Below, in pieces: positions 20,031 to 28,718 of a stretch of 64,000 nt of DNA. Origin of the DNA: Halanaerobium saccharolyticum (GTDB taxonomy: Bacteria > Bacillota > Halanaerobiia > Halanaerobiales > Halanaerobiaceae); NCBI RefSeq assembly GCF_003259895.1, contig NZ_QLME01000002.1:1-64000 (forward strand), given 5' to 3'. Each line of letters starts with the position of its first letter. Position 1 is the stretch's first letter. A model generated the notes under the pieces. It was not told the origin of the DNA, did no database searches, and saw only the letters and a list, made by a program, of their open reading frames with translations. Both the position numbers and the translations under genes were made by a program.

Positions 20031-20759
20031 ATGATAGTATTACCGGCAATCGATTTAAAAGCAGGTGAGGTAGTCCGGCTCAAGCAGGGAGATTTTGAAC
20101 GCAAAACTGTTTACAGCCAGAATCCTTTAGAAACTGCAGAAGACTTTGCAGCTAAAGGAGCAGAATGGCTGCATTTAGTTGATCTCGATGGTGCTTCTGC
20201 AGGTGAAAGTAAAAACTTTAACGTAATTAAAAAAATTGCAGCCGAGACTGAGCTTAAAATACAGACTGGAGGCGGAATTCGCAAAAAAGAAGATGTAAAA
20301 CGCCTGCTGGAGCTGGGAGTTAAGCGGGCAATCATTGGGACTCTGGCAGTTAAAGATCCGGAAACCCTGTCAGAAATACTCAAAGAATTTGGAGCCGAAA
20401 GTATTTTAGTCAGCATTGATGCCCGGGATGGTAAAGTGGCCACTTCAGGCTGGCTGGAAGCAAGCGAAAGAGATATGCTTGATTTTGCTAAAGAAATGGA
20501 AGCTCTGGGGGTCAAGTATATTTTATATACAGATATCGGTCGGGACGGGATGCTCAGCGGTCCTGATCTGGAAGGATTACAGAAATTAAAATCTGAGACT
20601 GAGCTTAATATCATTGCCTCCGGGGGGATCAGCTCCAATCAGGATTTATATGATCTGGCAGCTAAAGATTTTTACGGAGCAATCACCGGTCAGGCAATTT
20701 ATCAGGATAAGGTTGATTTAGAAGAAGTATTAAAAAAGCTGGGTGAAGATAATGCTTAA
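20031..20759 (+). CDS. hisA: ProFAR isomerase
   Basis: Isomerises ProFAR to PRFAR by an Amadori rearrangement. 242 residues, a TIM barrel with two phosphate-binding sites: [10 protein letters not shown] and [12 protein letters not shown]. The catalytic aspartates are D8 ([12 protein letters not shown]) and the one in [13 protein letters not shown]. The product goes to HisF-HisH encoded on either side. No gap to hisH. Confidence 0.95.
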   Translation: MIVLPAIDLKAGEVVRLKQGDFERKTVYSQNPLETAEDFAAKGAEWLHLVDLDGASAGESKNFNVIKKIAAETELKIQTGGGIRKKEDVKRLLELGVKRAIIGTLAVKDPETLSEILKEFGAESILVSIDARDGKVATSGWLEASERDMLDFAKEMEALGVKYILYTDIGRDGMLSGPDLEGLQKLKSETELNIIASGGISSNQDLYDLAAKDFYGAITGQAIYQDKVDLEEVLKKLGEDNA

Positions 20760-21528
20760 AAAAAGAATTATTCCCTGCCTGGATATTAAAGATGGTAGAG
20801 TAGTTAAAGGAGTAAATTTTGTTGGTTTAAGAGATGCCGGGGATCCGGTAGAATCTGCCAAGGAATATAATGATCTGGGGGCAGATGAACTTGTCTTTCT
20901 AGATATAACTGCCACCACAGAAAAACGTAAAACTTTAGCTCAGCTGGTGGAAAAAGTTGCTGCTCAAGTCTTTATTCCGCTGACAGTTGGTGGTGGAATC
21001 AGAACAGTAAAGGATATGCAGTTTATTTTAAGAGCAGGAGCTGATAAGGTTTCTGTAAATTCAGCCGCGGTCAAAAATCCGAAACTGGTACATCAAGGAG
21101 CACTTAAGTTTGGCTCCCAGTGTATTGTCGGAGCAGTTGATGCAGCCAAAAGAGAATCAGGAGCAGGCTGGGAAATCTTTATTCATGGAGGCAGTAAAGA
21201 GACTGGAATTGACCTGATCGAATGGGTTAAAGAACTGGAAGAACTGGGAGCAGGAGAGATTCTTTTGACCAGTATTAATTCTGATGGTACCAAAGATGGC
21301 TTTGATCTGGAGATGTTAAAAGCTGTGACAGCTGCAGTTAATATTCCGGTTATTGCCTCAGGTGGTGCCGGCAGCATCCAGCACTTTGTAGATGTTTTTA
21401 AAGAAACCGGAGCCGATGCGGCACTGGCGGCCTCGATTTTTCACTTTGGAGAAATTGCAATTAGAGATGTCAAAACTGAACTGGAAAAAGCAGAGATACC
21501 GGTCAGAATTGAAGATAAGAAAGGATAG
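20752..21528 (+). CDS. hisF: Imidazole glycerol phosphate synthase, cyclase subunit
   Basis: Closes the imidazole ring using ammonia from HisH, releasing IGP and AICAR. About 258 residues, TIM barrel paralogous to HisA. Motifs: [15 protein letters not shown] with the catalytic Asp, [12 protein letters not shown], and [16 protein letters not shown] with the second catalytic Asp, then [10 protein letters not shown]. An in-frame GTG at 20743 exists, but ATG 20752 gives the standard N-terminus and overlaps hisA by 8 bases. Confidence 0.95.
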   Translation: MLKKRIIPCLDIKDGRVVKGVNFVGLRDAGDPVESAKEYNDLGADELVFLDITATTEKRKTLAQLVEKVAAQVFIPLTVGGGIRTVKDMQFILRAGADKVSVNSAAVKNPKLVHQGALKFGSQCIVGAVDAAKRESGAGWEIFIHGGSKETGIDLIEWVKELEELGAGEILLTSINSDGTKDGFDLEMLKAVTAAVNIPVIASGGAGSIQHFVDVFKETGADAALAASIFHFGEIAIRDVKTELEKAEIPVRIEDKKG

Positions 21529-21537
21529 GGTGATCTA

Positions 21538-22230
21538 GTGCTCAAAATTATAGATAAATTAGATGAGATTAATTTTAAATATAATGAACAGGGTTTAATG
21601 CCTGCGGTTGTTCAGGATTTTCAGAGCAGAGAGGTTCTGATGGTGGCCTATGTAAATGAAGAGTCACTTAATTTGAGTCTGGAAAAGAGAGAAACAGTAT
21701 TTTACAGCCGTTCTCGCCAGGAATTATGGCATAAGGGAGAAACTTCTGGTAACACTCAGGAGATTAAAGAAATTTATTATGACTGTGATCAGGATACAAT
21801 ATTATTTATGGTTGATCCTGCTGGACCGGCCTGTCATACAGGTGAAAATTCCTGTTTTTATCGTAAAATTGCAGAGGATACTGATTTAAAAGCCGAAAAG
21901 ATGATGAAAATGGAGCAGGAGGCTCAGCAGATAGAAACCGAATTTGAAACAGAAAAAGTTGTAGATTTTCTATATGATTTAATTTTAAGCCGGAAGCAAG
22001 AAATGCCCGAAGGCTCATATACCACCTATCTTTTTGAAGAGGGTATAGATAAGATTTTAAAGAAAGTGGGAGAAGAATCAGCCGAGGTGATTATTGCCTC
22101 CAAAAACGAGCCAGAAGAAGAGTTAGTTTATGAAACAGCAGATCTGGTTTATCACATGCTGGTTTTGCTGGTCGAAAGAGGAATTAATCCCGACCAGATA
22201 AGAAAAGAGTTGAAAAAGAGACATAAATAG
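21538..22230 (+). CDS. hisIE: Bifunctional phosphoribosyl-AMP cyclohydrolase / phosphoribosyl-ATP pyrophosphatase
   Basis: Performs the second and third steps of the pathway. 230 residues in two domains. HisI (about 1-115) shows [18 protein letters not shown] and the Zn/Mg ligands YDCDQDT and [14 protein letters not shown]. HisE (about 135-230) shows [20 protein letters not shown] and [10 protein letters not shown]. Start is GTG with GGGTGAT upstream; no ATG is available at a sensible place. It ends the operon. No histidinol-phosphate phosphatase gene is present in the cluster. Confidence 0.94.
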   Translation: MLKIIDKLDEINFKYNEQGLMPAVVQDFQSREVLMVAYVNEESLNLSLEKRETVFYSRSRQELWHKGETSGNTQEIKEIYYDCDQDTILFMVDPAGPACHTGENSCFYRKIAEDTDLKAEKMMKMEQEAQQIETEFETEKVVDFLYDLILSRKQEMPEGSYTTYLFEEGIDKILKKVGEESAEVIIASKNEPEEELVYETADLVYHMLVLLVERGINPDQIRKELKKRHK

Positions 22231-22240
22231 ATAGATTACC

Positions 22241-22288
22241 TTAGGTACCAGGTATCTAAATCGGTTTTTTGTACCTGGCACCTAAAAA
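22241..22288. repeat. TACC-rich hairpin element, copy A
   Basis: TTAGGTACCAGGTA and TACCTGGCACCTAA pair with a single mismatch around a 17-base loop. Arms, loop start and trailing CCTAAAAA all resemble the second copy at 60291-60331. It follows the his operon and may act as a transcript end, but no T-run follows on the + strand. Confidence 0.7.
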
Positions 22289-22401
22289 TATATCTAAATA
22301 TCAAAGGCGGTTCTGGTTCTCAGGGCTGTCTTTTTTCTGTCTCTATGGTATAATATAGGAAAATACTATCGTTAACAGTTGTTCTCAGGGGGGTCAGACA
22401 G

Positions 22402-23901
22402 ATGGAAAAGATGTTTAATAAATTTAAGTATATAATAATAATTTTATTGGCTTTGATCATGATTTATATTTTTTCAGGGCAATATTCAAACGTCAAAGAA
22501 GTAGTGGAAGATAAATATAACAGTCGGCAGCAGTTAGTAGAGAAAAATATTTTGCAGACTGTAAATTATATTAATAATGCCTACAAAATTGTAGAGCAGC
22601 AGTTAAATCAGGAGATGAGAGATTACTCAGAGCAGATGGTGGAAAAATACAGAGAAGAACCAGATGTTATGAACTGGAATTTAGCTGAACTACAGCAGCA
22701 GTTTCCTGGTTATGATATTTATATCATTGATCAGAGTTTAAAAATTATTAAAACTACATATCAAGAAGATCTGGGACTTGATTTTTCTAGATTCAGCAGT
22801 TTTGCTTCTGTCTTAAGAAATCGAATGAATGGAAATGAATTTGAAGTTGATCGAATTGATCTATCGACTCAGGCTGGAGAAATAAAAAAATACAGTTATA
22901 TGCCCAGCCCTGATCATCAATATTTATTTGAATTAAGTGTCAGTATTGAAGATCAATATCCCTCTTTTCAGAGTTTAAATTTATTTAAAGATGCGACTGC
23001 TTTAACTTCGGAATATGAGATGGTAGAAGATATTTCTTTTTACAGTGTGGAACCTCTAAATTATGATGTTGCCAAAATTAGAAATAGCAAAAAGCCCTAT
23101 ATAAACCCGGATGTACCAGAATTTGAAGAAGAATTAGCCCGGCAGACCGTTATTAATAATTCCAGACAGGAGGATACAGCTAAGATAGAGGGAACGCAGT
23201 ACCGATATCGGTTTTTTCCTGCTTTGGTAAGTGATGCAGAAAATGAGCAGGGCTGGAATTCTTATGTGGTAGGGATTGTTTATAATGAGCAGATAATGAG
23301 AGATGAAATCAGCAGTCACCGCCGCTTATTTGCAGTTAATATTGTCTTACTGGCAGCATTGTTTGCCAGCTTTATCGCAGTTGTGGTTTACTTATTAAGA
23401 AAATTTGAACACCAGGCCTATCATGATAAATTAACCGGTCTGGCAAATAGAAAATATTTTGTAGAAGAGTTCAAGAAGCTTAAGGAAGCAGCTGATTCTT
23501 CTGGTAATAATATTGGAGTCGTTTTTATAGATATTGATAAATTTAAAGAAATTAATGATAATTATGGTCATGATATAGGAGATAGAGTTTTAGAAAATAT
23601 TGCCTCCAGAATGGAAAACAATTTGAAGGAAACAGATATTACTGCCAGAATGGGTGGAGATGAATTTGTAGTTGCTCTGGCTGATTTGAATTCTAAAACT
23701 AAGATAATCAAAGTAGTAAAGAGACTAATAAAAGAGCTAAAAAAGCCACTTATTATTGATGGAGAAGAGATTGTTATTGGGGTCAGTGCAGGTCTAAGTT
23801 TTTATCCCGATGATAGTAAAGAACTAGAAAAACTTATCAAAAATGCTGATGCAGCAATGTATAAGGCAAAAAGAAAAGATACTGATATAGAAAGTAATTA
23901 A
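22402..23901 (+). CDS. Membrane-bound diguanylate cyclase
   Basis: Synthesises c-di-GMP in response to an extracytoplasmic signal. 499 residues: TM helix at about 9-24, an extracytoplasmic sensor region at about 30-305 (Cache-like by position and length, not proven), second TM at about 310-333, then a GGDEF domain with FIDIDKFKEINDNYGHDIGD and the active site GGDEF at 418-422. The inhibitory I-site position reads KETD instead of R-x-x-D, so product inhibition is probably weak. GGGGGG-rich ribosome site before ATG. A TATAAT lies near 22347 but no clear -35 box. Monocistronic with a terminator. Confidence 0.88.
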   Translation: MEKMFNKFKYIIIILLALIMIYIFSGQYSNVKEVVEDKYNSRQQLVEKNILQTVNYINNAYKIVEQQLNQEMRDYSEQMVEKYREEPDVMNWNLAELQQQFPGYDIYIIDQSLKIIKTTYQEDLGLDFSRFSSFASVLRNRMNGNEFEVDRIDLSTQAGEIKKYSYMPSPDHQYLFELSVSIEDQYPSFQSLNLFKDATALTSEYEMVEDISFYSVEPLNYDVAKIRNSKKPYINPDVPEFEEELARQTVINNSRQEDTAKIEGTQYRYRFFPALVSDAENEQGWNSYVVGIVYNEQIMRDEISSHRRLFAVNIVLLAALFASFIAVVVYLLRKFEHQAYHDKLTGLANRKYFVEEFKKLKEAADSSGNNIGVVFIDIDKFKEINDNYGHDIGDRVLENIASRMENNLKETDITARMGGDEFVVALADLNSKTKIIKVVKRLIKELKKPLIIDGEEIVIGVSAGLSFYPDDSKELEKLIKNADAAMYKAKRKDTDIESN

Positions 23902-23920
23902 AATTTATTATTAAAATTCT

Positions 23921-23969
23921 ATGGCGCAGGGAGTACAAAATATTCTATACTCTCTGTCCATATTTTTTT
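23921..23969 (+). terminator. Rho-independent terminator after diguanylate cyclase
   Basis: ATGG..CAGGGAGTA pairs with TACTCTCTG..CCAT (one wobble, one internal mismatch) and is followed by ATTTTTTT. Confidence 0.75.
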
Positions 23970-24044
23970 ACCCTACTATTTAAGAATATAATAAACTAAA
24001 TAATTAAATACTAATTTAGATTAATCAAAAGGGGAGGGAAAGAA

Positions 24045-24530
24045 ATGGAGATAACATATAAAGCAATAGGAAAAATTAGGTCACCATTTAAGGGCCCTGA
24101 AGGAACTCCTATTCAGCCAACAGCCGCAGGGTCTGCTGCGGGGAAGATAGAATTATTACCTGAATATCAGGAAGGACTCAAAGATCTGGAAGGCTTTTCT
24201 CATTTAATATTATTGTATCACTGTCATCAGGCCGGAAAAGCTGCTTTAACAGCAAAACCATTTATGGAAGATAAAAAGCATGGGATTTTTTCTATTAGAG
24301 CACCCAGCCGTCCCAATTCAATCGGACTTTCGATTGTTCGTCTGGAAAAAATTGAAAATAACATTTTACATATCAAGGATCTTGATATTCTGGATAAAAC
24401 TCCACTACTTGATATTAAGCCCTATGTACCAGAATTTGATAGAAGAAAAGATGTTAAAATTGGCTGGATGGAAACAAATATCAATAAACTTTCTTCTCTC
24501 AAAGATGATGGTAGATTTGCTGATAAGTAA
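24045..24530 (+). CDS. trmO: tRNA (t6A37) N6-methyltransferase, TrmO/TsaA family
   Basis: SAM-dependent enzyme of the UPF0066/TrmO fold that methylates t6A37 in tRNA-Thr in characterised members. 161 residues, the usual size without the C-terminal extension. Motifs: AIGKIRSPFK at the start, LKDLEGFSHLILLYHCH, and the strongly conserved RAPSRPNSIGLSIVRLEKI. GGGGAGGG precedes the ATG. It lies upstream of the UbiD cluster; a functional link is not evident. Confidence 0.85.
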   Translation: MEITYKAIGKIRSPFKGPEGTPIQPTAAGSAAGKIELLPEYQEGLKDLEGFSHLILLYHCHQAGKAALTAKPFMEDKKHGIFSIRAPSRPNSIGLSIVRLEKIENNILHIKDLDILDKTPLLDIKPYVPEFDRRKDVKIGWMETNINKLSSLKDDGRFADK

Positions 24531-24581
24531 GATTTGATTTTATCTAAATATATTCTGGCGGTTATAGGAAGAGGGAAATAG

Positions 24582-24677
24582 ATGGAGGAAAAGCAAATTT
24601 TGTATAGAAGTAAATATATAAGTGAAAAAAATATCATAAAGAATGTTTTATCAAATAATTTTAAAAATAAGGAGTAA
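24582..24677 (+). CDS. Possible 31-residue peptide between trmO and ubiD-like gene
   Basis: ATG is preceded by GAGGG at 6 bases. The product is basic and polar with no membrane segment and no recognisable family. Its stop overlaps the ribosome site of the next gene (AAGGAGTAA), so it might act as a coupling leader. It may equally be chance, as A+T-rich DNA gives such frames often. Confidence 0.3.
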   Translation: MEEKQILYRSKYISEKNIIKNVLSNNFKNKE

Positions 24678-24682
24678 TCAAT

Positions 24683-26125
24683 ATGAGTTATGAAAGTCTG
24701 AGGGAATTTATTGAAGTGCTTGCTGAAAATGATGAATTAATTAGAATCACAGCTGAAGTTGATTCTGATCTAGAAATAACTGAAATAGTTGATAGGGTGG
24801 TAAAAAATGATGGTCCGGCACTGCTATTTGAAAATGTTAAGGATTCCGAGATGCCGGTTTTAATTAATGCTTTTGGTTCCTACAAAAGAATGGAGCTGGC
24901 CCTGGGTGTAGATAATTTAAATCAAATTGGCAGTAGAATAGAAGCTTATCTGAATACTCCGGTCCCCGAAAATTTTATTGATAAACTAAAGACACTGCCT
25001 CTTTTAAAAGAACTTAGTGATTTTTTTCCTGTGACAGTAAAAAGTGCTCCCTGCCAGGAAGTAGTAAAAAAAGATGTTGATTTATCAGAGCTTCCAGTTT
25101 TAAAGTGCTGGCCAGAAGACGGGGGAAAGTTTTTTACTCTGCCCCTTGTTTTTACTAAAAATATAATAAGCGGTCAGCAGAATATGGGAATGTATAGAAT
25201 GCAGGTTTATGATAAAAGCACTACGGGAATGCACTGGCATATTCATAAAGATGGTGCAGCTAATTATAGAGATTATTTAAATGAAAACAAAAAAATGGAA
25301 GTTGCTGTTGCTATTGGAGCTGACCCGGCAACTATCTATTCTTCAACAGCACCACTTCCATCCCAGATTGATGAGATGTTATTTTCAGGATTTTTAAGAA
25401 AAAAACCTGTTGAAATGGTAAAATGTAAAACAGTTGATTTAAAAGTTCCTGCAAATGCTGAAATTATTCTTGAAGGTTATGTTGACCCAGAAGAATTAAG
25501 AAAAGAGGGTCCTTTTGGAGACCATACGGGATACTATTCTTTAGCAGATGACTATCCTGTTTTTCATGTTGAAACAATTACCCACCGCAGAGATCCAGTT
25601 TATAATGCAACAATTGTTGGTAAACCACCTATGGAAGACTGTTTTATTGCAAAGGCAACAGAACGTATTTTCCTTCCTCTTCTAAAGATGACTCTGCCGG
25701 AAGTTGTGGACATGAATTTACCTCTGGAAGGTGTTTTTCATAATTGTGCTATTATATCTATTAATAAAAGTTATCCCGGGCAGGCAAAAAAAGTAATGCA
25801 TGCTCTCTGGGGAATGGGGCAGATGATGTATACTAAGATGATCATTATAGTGGATAAAGATGTTGATGTTCAGGATTTATCAACAGTTGCCTGGAAAGTA
25901 TTTAATAATATTGATGCTGGCAGAGATGTTGTAATAGTAGAAGGTCCGCTTGATGCGCTGGATCACGCTTCTCCTAGAGCTAAAATTGGCAATAAAATGG
26001 GGATTGATGCCACAAAATCCTGGGCAGAAGAAGGCCACAGCAGAGAATGGCCGCCAGAAATTGAAATGAGTGAAAAGATTAAAGATCTGGTTGATCAGAG
26101 GTGGAATGAGTATGGGATCAACTAA
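24683..26125 (+). CDS. UbiD-family prenylated-FMN decarboxylase
   Basis: Reversible (de)carboxylase of aromatic or unsaturated acids that uses prenylated FMN. 480 residues, standard UbiD length. The region GYVDPEELRKEGPFGDHTGYYS carries the conserved Glu/Asp-rich active site, and IGADPATIYSSTAPLPS and TITHRRDPVYNATIVGKPPMED are typical family segments. A UbiX-type flavin prenyltransferase gene two places downstream supplies the cofactor. The UbiA-type prenyltransferase in between suggests a quinone route, as in the UbiD-like MqnL with MqnP. No other menaquinone gene is present, so the substrate is open. The last bases overlap the start of the UbiA gene. Confidence 0.9.
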   Translation: MSYESLREFIEVLAENDELIRITAEVDSDLEITEIVDRVVKNDGPALLFENVKDSEMPVLINAFGSYKRMELALGVDNLNQIGSRIEAYLNTPVPENFIDKLKTLPLLKELSDFFPVTVKSAPCQEVVKKDVDLSELPVLKCWPEDGGKFFTLPLVFTKNIISGQQNMGMYRMQVYDKSTTGMHWHIHKDGAANYRDYLNENKKMEVAVAIGADPATIYSSTAPLPSQIDEMLFSGFLRKKPVEMVKCKTVDLKVPANAEIILEGYVDPEELRKEGPFGDHTGYYSLADDYPVFHVETITHRRDPVYNATIVGKPPMEDCFIAKATERIFLPLLKMTLPEVVDMNLPLEGVFHNCAIISINKSYPGQAKKVMHALWGMGQMMYTKMIIIVDKDVDVQDLSTVAWKVFNNIDAGRDVVIVEGPLDALDHASPRAKIGNKMGIDATKSWAEEGHSREWPPEIEMSEKIKDLVDQRWNEYGIN

Positions 26126-26975
26126 AAAAAAGATTAAAAACTATTCTTCACTTGTCATGTTTGAGCATACTATTTTTGCGCTTCCCTTTGCTTATTTTTC
26201 TTTATTTCTGGCTTCAGGAGGATTGCCAACTTTCCATAATTTTTTCTGGATAACGATTGCTATGATTGGAGCCCGAAATGGTGCTAATTCCTGGAATAGA
26301 GTTGCAGATTATAAAATTGATAAATCAAATCCGCGCACAAAAAACAGAGAAATTCCTGCCGGAAAAGTAAAGAAAAAAGAAGCAGTGCTCTTAACAATTT
26401 TTTGCTTTATTTTGCTCTTAACTGCTGCACTTAATTTAGATCCTTTAGCAATTAAGTTAATGCCGCTGGCGGTTATCTTTATCTGTTTTTATTCTTATAC
26501 TAAACGCTTTACATGGACCTGTCATTTGATCCTGGGGGCATCAGTTGCTCTGGCACCTCTGGGAACCTGGATTGCAGTGCGGGGTGATCTAACTGCAGGG
26601 GCAGTAATGCTGGCTTCGATTCATGCTTTATGGGTAGCAGGATTTGATATTATATATGCCACTCAGGATTATGATTTTGACAGAGATAATGATATCAACT
26701 CTATTCCTGCTAAATTTGGCATTAAAAAGGGCCTTGAAATTGCCAGAGGATTACACTTTTTGGCTGTTATTATAATGTTTTCTCTGCCATATTTTTTTCC
26801 AGTCCTAGCTTTGATTTATTTGTCAGGTGTTTTTTTAGTAACCCTGCTTTTAATATATGAACATCAGATTGTAAATCCTAACGACCTGAGCCAGGTAACG
26901 ATTGCTTCCTACAGCATTAATCAGATAATAAGTCCGCTTCTATTTCTGGCAGGAGCAGCAGATATTTTAATTTAA
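26112..26975 (+). CDS. UbiA-family prenyltransferase (MqnP/4-hydroxybenzoate type)
   Basis: Integral membrane enzyme that prenylates an aromatic acid. About 287 residues with eight or nine helices. Both Asp-rich motifs are seen: NRVADYKIDKSNPRTKNR (N-x3-D-x3-D) and ATQDYDFDRDNDINSIP. The ATG at 26112 lies 8 bases after GAGGTG and is preferred to 26106, which is too close. Overlaps the ubiD-like gene by 14 bases, so the two are coupled. With UbiD and UbiX genes beside it the cluster looks like a small isoprenoid-quinone or prenyl-aromatic module. Confidence 0.88.
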   Translation: MGSTKKKIKNYSSLVMFEHTIFALPFAYFSLFLASGGLPTFHNFFWITIAMIGARNGANSWNRVADYKIDKSNPRTKNREIPAGKVKKKEAVLLTIFCFILLLTAALNLDPLAIKLMPLAVIFICFYSYTKRFTWTCHLILGASVALAPLGTWIAVRGDLTAGAVMLASIHALWVAGFDIIYATQDYDFDRDNDINSIPAKFGIKKGLEIARGLHFLAVIIMFSLPYFFPVLALIYLSGVFLVTLLLIYEHQIVNPNDLSQVTIASYSINQIISPLLFLAGAADILI

Positions 26976-27006
26976 ACTCGCAAAAAGTATTGAGGAGGAA
27001 AATTCT

Positions 27007-27615
27007 ATGGAAAAAATACTGACAGTTATTACTGGAGCCAGTGGTGCCCTTTATGCTAAAAAATTTATCGAGATAATAAATAAGTTGGATAAAAAACAGA
27101 CAATAATCATCAGCAATCCGGGCAAAGAGGTTTTAAAACATGAGCTTAACGATAAATTTCCTCGGGGAAATGAAGAAATATTAAGCTTTATCAAAGCAGA
27201 GTGGGATCTGCCCCGGCCTAATCTTTTAGAAATAGCTGCTGTAGACAGTTTTAATTCACCGGTGGCAAGTGGTTCAAATGCAGCTGATTTTATGGTTGTA
27301 ATACCATGTACTATGGGAAGTGCTGCCCGTTTTGCTCAGGGTATATCGACAAATCTAATTGAGAGAACTTTCGATGTAATGTTAAAAGAAAAAAAGAAGA
27401 TTATAATTGTTCCCAGAGAATGTCCTTTAAATCAGATTCATCTGGAAAATTTATTAAAATTGAGTCAGCTGGGTGTAGACATTATTCCAGCAATGCCGGC
27501 CTTTTACCAAAAGCCTGAGTCTATTTCTGATTTGGGAGATTTTTTAGTAGGAAGAGTCCTGGATCATCTTGGCATTAAACATTCTCTTTATAAAAAGTGG
27601 AATGGATCTAAATAG
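27007..27615 (+). CDS. ubiX: UbiX-family flavin prenyltransferase
   Basis: Makes prenylated FMN from FMN and dimethylallyl phosphate, the cofactor of UbiD enzymes. 202 residues, flavoprotein (Pad1/UbiX) fold. Conserved signatures: VITGASGALYAKKF at the N-terminus, FNSPVASGSNAADFMVVIPCTMGSAA, and VPRECPLNQIHLENLLKLSQLGVDIIPAMPAFY. Starts 31 bases after the UbiA gene with GAGGAGG. The pairing with the UbiD gene is the strongest functional link in this cluster. Confidence 0.92.
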   Translation: MEKILTVITGASGALYAKKFIEIINKLDKKQTIIISNPGKEVLKHELNDKFPRGNEEILSFIKAEWDLPRPNLLEIAAVDSFNSPVASGSNAADFMVVIPCTMGSAARFAQGISTNLIERTFDVMLKEKKKIIIVPRECPLNQIHLENLLKLSQLGVDIIPAMPAFYQKPESISDLGDFLVGRVLDHLGIKHSLYKKWNGSK

Positions 27616-27654
27616 ATTTTAGTCGTATAAATAAATACTAGGAGGAATAAAAAA

Positions 27655-28569
27655 ATGAAAAAAAGTTTAAAAGTTAGTCTTGTTATTCTTGTTTTGTTAA
27701 TTGTGTGTACTTTTCCGGCAGCTGCAGCTTTAAAAGTGGGGATTCTCCCTGATGCAGATTCAATACCACTTATAGTAGCCGAAGAAGAGGGGCTTTTTGC
27801 TGAAAGTGGTTTAGAAATAGAGATTGTTAGTTTTAATAATCCTATTGAGAGAGATAGTGCCATACAGGCAAATGCAATAGATGGAGCAATTTCTGATGTT
27901 CTGTCGATTTTATTTTTTGTTGATAATGGGCAAAATGTCAAAATAACTTCTCTGACAAATGGAAGATATGTTCTACTATCTGGAAAAAATACTGAGATAA
28001 GAGATTACGAAGATTTGAAAAATGTTGAAATAGCAATTTCTTCAAATACAATTATTGAGTACATAACTGATAGGCTGGTAAAAACAAATGGTTTAGAAGA
28101 TGAAGAAATTGCAAAGGTTGCTATCCCTAAAATTCCGGTAAGACTTCAGATGCTGGAGGCCGGAAAAGTTAAAGCAGCCTGTTTACCTGAACCCCTGGCA
28201 AGTGTTTTAATTAAAAATGGAGCAAATAAGATTGGAGAAAGTACTGAACTGGGTGAGGCTCCAGGGATAATGCTGTTTAAAGAGCAGGCAATAGAAAAGA
28301 AAGAAAAGGAAATAGAAGCTTTTTATACTGCCTATTTAAAAGCGGTAGAGCTGCTAAATGAAGATTCCGATCAGTATCGTGACTTACTGATTGAAAAAGC
28401 TGGATTTCCGGAAAAAATAAAAGAAAGTTTTGTATATCCCGAATATGATAAACCTCATTTACCACAAAAAAACACTGTTGATCTGGTTATAGACTGGATG
28501 GAAAGAAAAGATTTAGTCGAAGGGGAATATAAATTTCAGGATATTATTGAAAGTAGATTTGTAGAATAA
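27655..28569 (+). CDS. ABC transporter substrate-binding protein (SsuA/THI5-like)
   Basis: Exported solute-binding protein of 304 residues. Signal peptide 1-24 (basic MKKSLK, hydrophobic core, AAA end). No lipobox cysteine follows it, so in a diderm it may be periplasmic. The mature part shows the NMT1/SsuA pattern: KVGILPDADSIPLIVAEEEGLF, then DGAISDVLSILFF and VKAACLPEPLASVLI. Family ligands include sulfonates, thiamine precursors, riboflavin and aromatic acids. Being next to UbiX/UbiD suggests import of a flavin or an aromatic precursor, which is inference. Its permease gene follows, but no ATPase gene does. Confidence 0.82.
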   Translation: MKKSLKVSLVILVLLIVCTFPAAAALKVGILPDADSIPLIVAEEEGLFAESGLEIEIVSFNNPIERDSAIQANAIDGAISDVLSILFFVDNGQNVKITSLTNGRYVLLSGKNTEIRDYEDLKNVEIAISSNTIIEYITDRLVKTNGLEDEEIAKVAIPKIPVRLQMLEAGKVKAACLPEPLASVLIKNGANKIGESTELGEAPGIMLFKEQAIEKKEKEIEAFYTAYLKAVELLNEDSDQYRDLLIEKAGFPEKIKESFVYPEYDKPHLPQKNTVDLVIDWMERKDLVEGEYKFQDIIESRFVE

Positions 28570-28598
28570 TTTTCTTTATTTAAAGTGGAAGTAATAAA

Positions 28599-28718
28599 TT
28601 GACTAAAATTATTAAAAGAATTGATTTGGCGAATAAAGCTGGTGATAGAATGAAAGTCTGCTCGCAAACTTCGTGGGCTTGTCCCGAGGAGGGTCAAAAT
28701 TATCAAAACATCAATTAA
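28599..28718 (+). other. Short frame between binding protein and permease; possible gene relic
   Basis: A TTG-started frame of 39 codons with GTGGAAG upstream occupies the place where an ABC ATPase gene would normally lie. It shows no Walker motif and no family likeness. It may be a relic, a coupling peptide, or chance. Confidence 0.2.

Noticed and set aside
20111-20638. Minus-strand 175-codon frame inside hisA
   Set aside because: Low-complexity Ser-rich shadow; hisA is intact and matches its family throughout.
27588-27941. Minus-strand frame over the ubiX end and the binding-protein start
   Set aside because: Crosses a ribosome site and signal peptide of a real gene and shows no family likeness.
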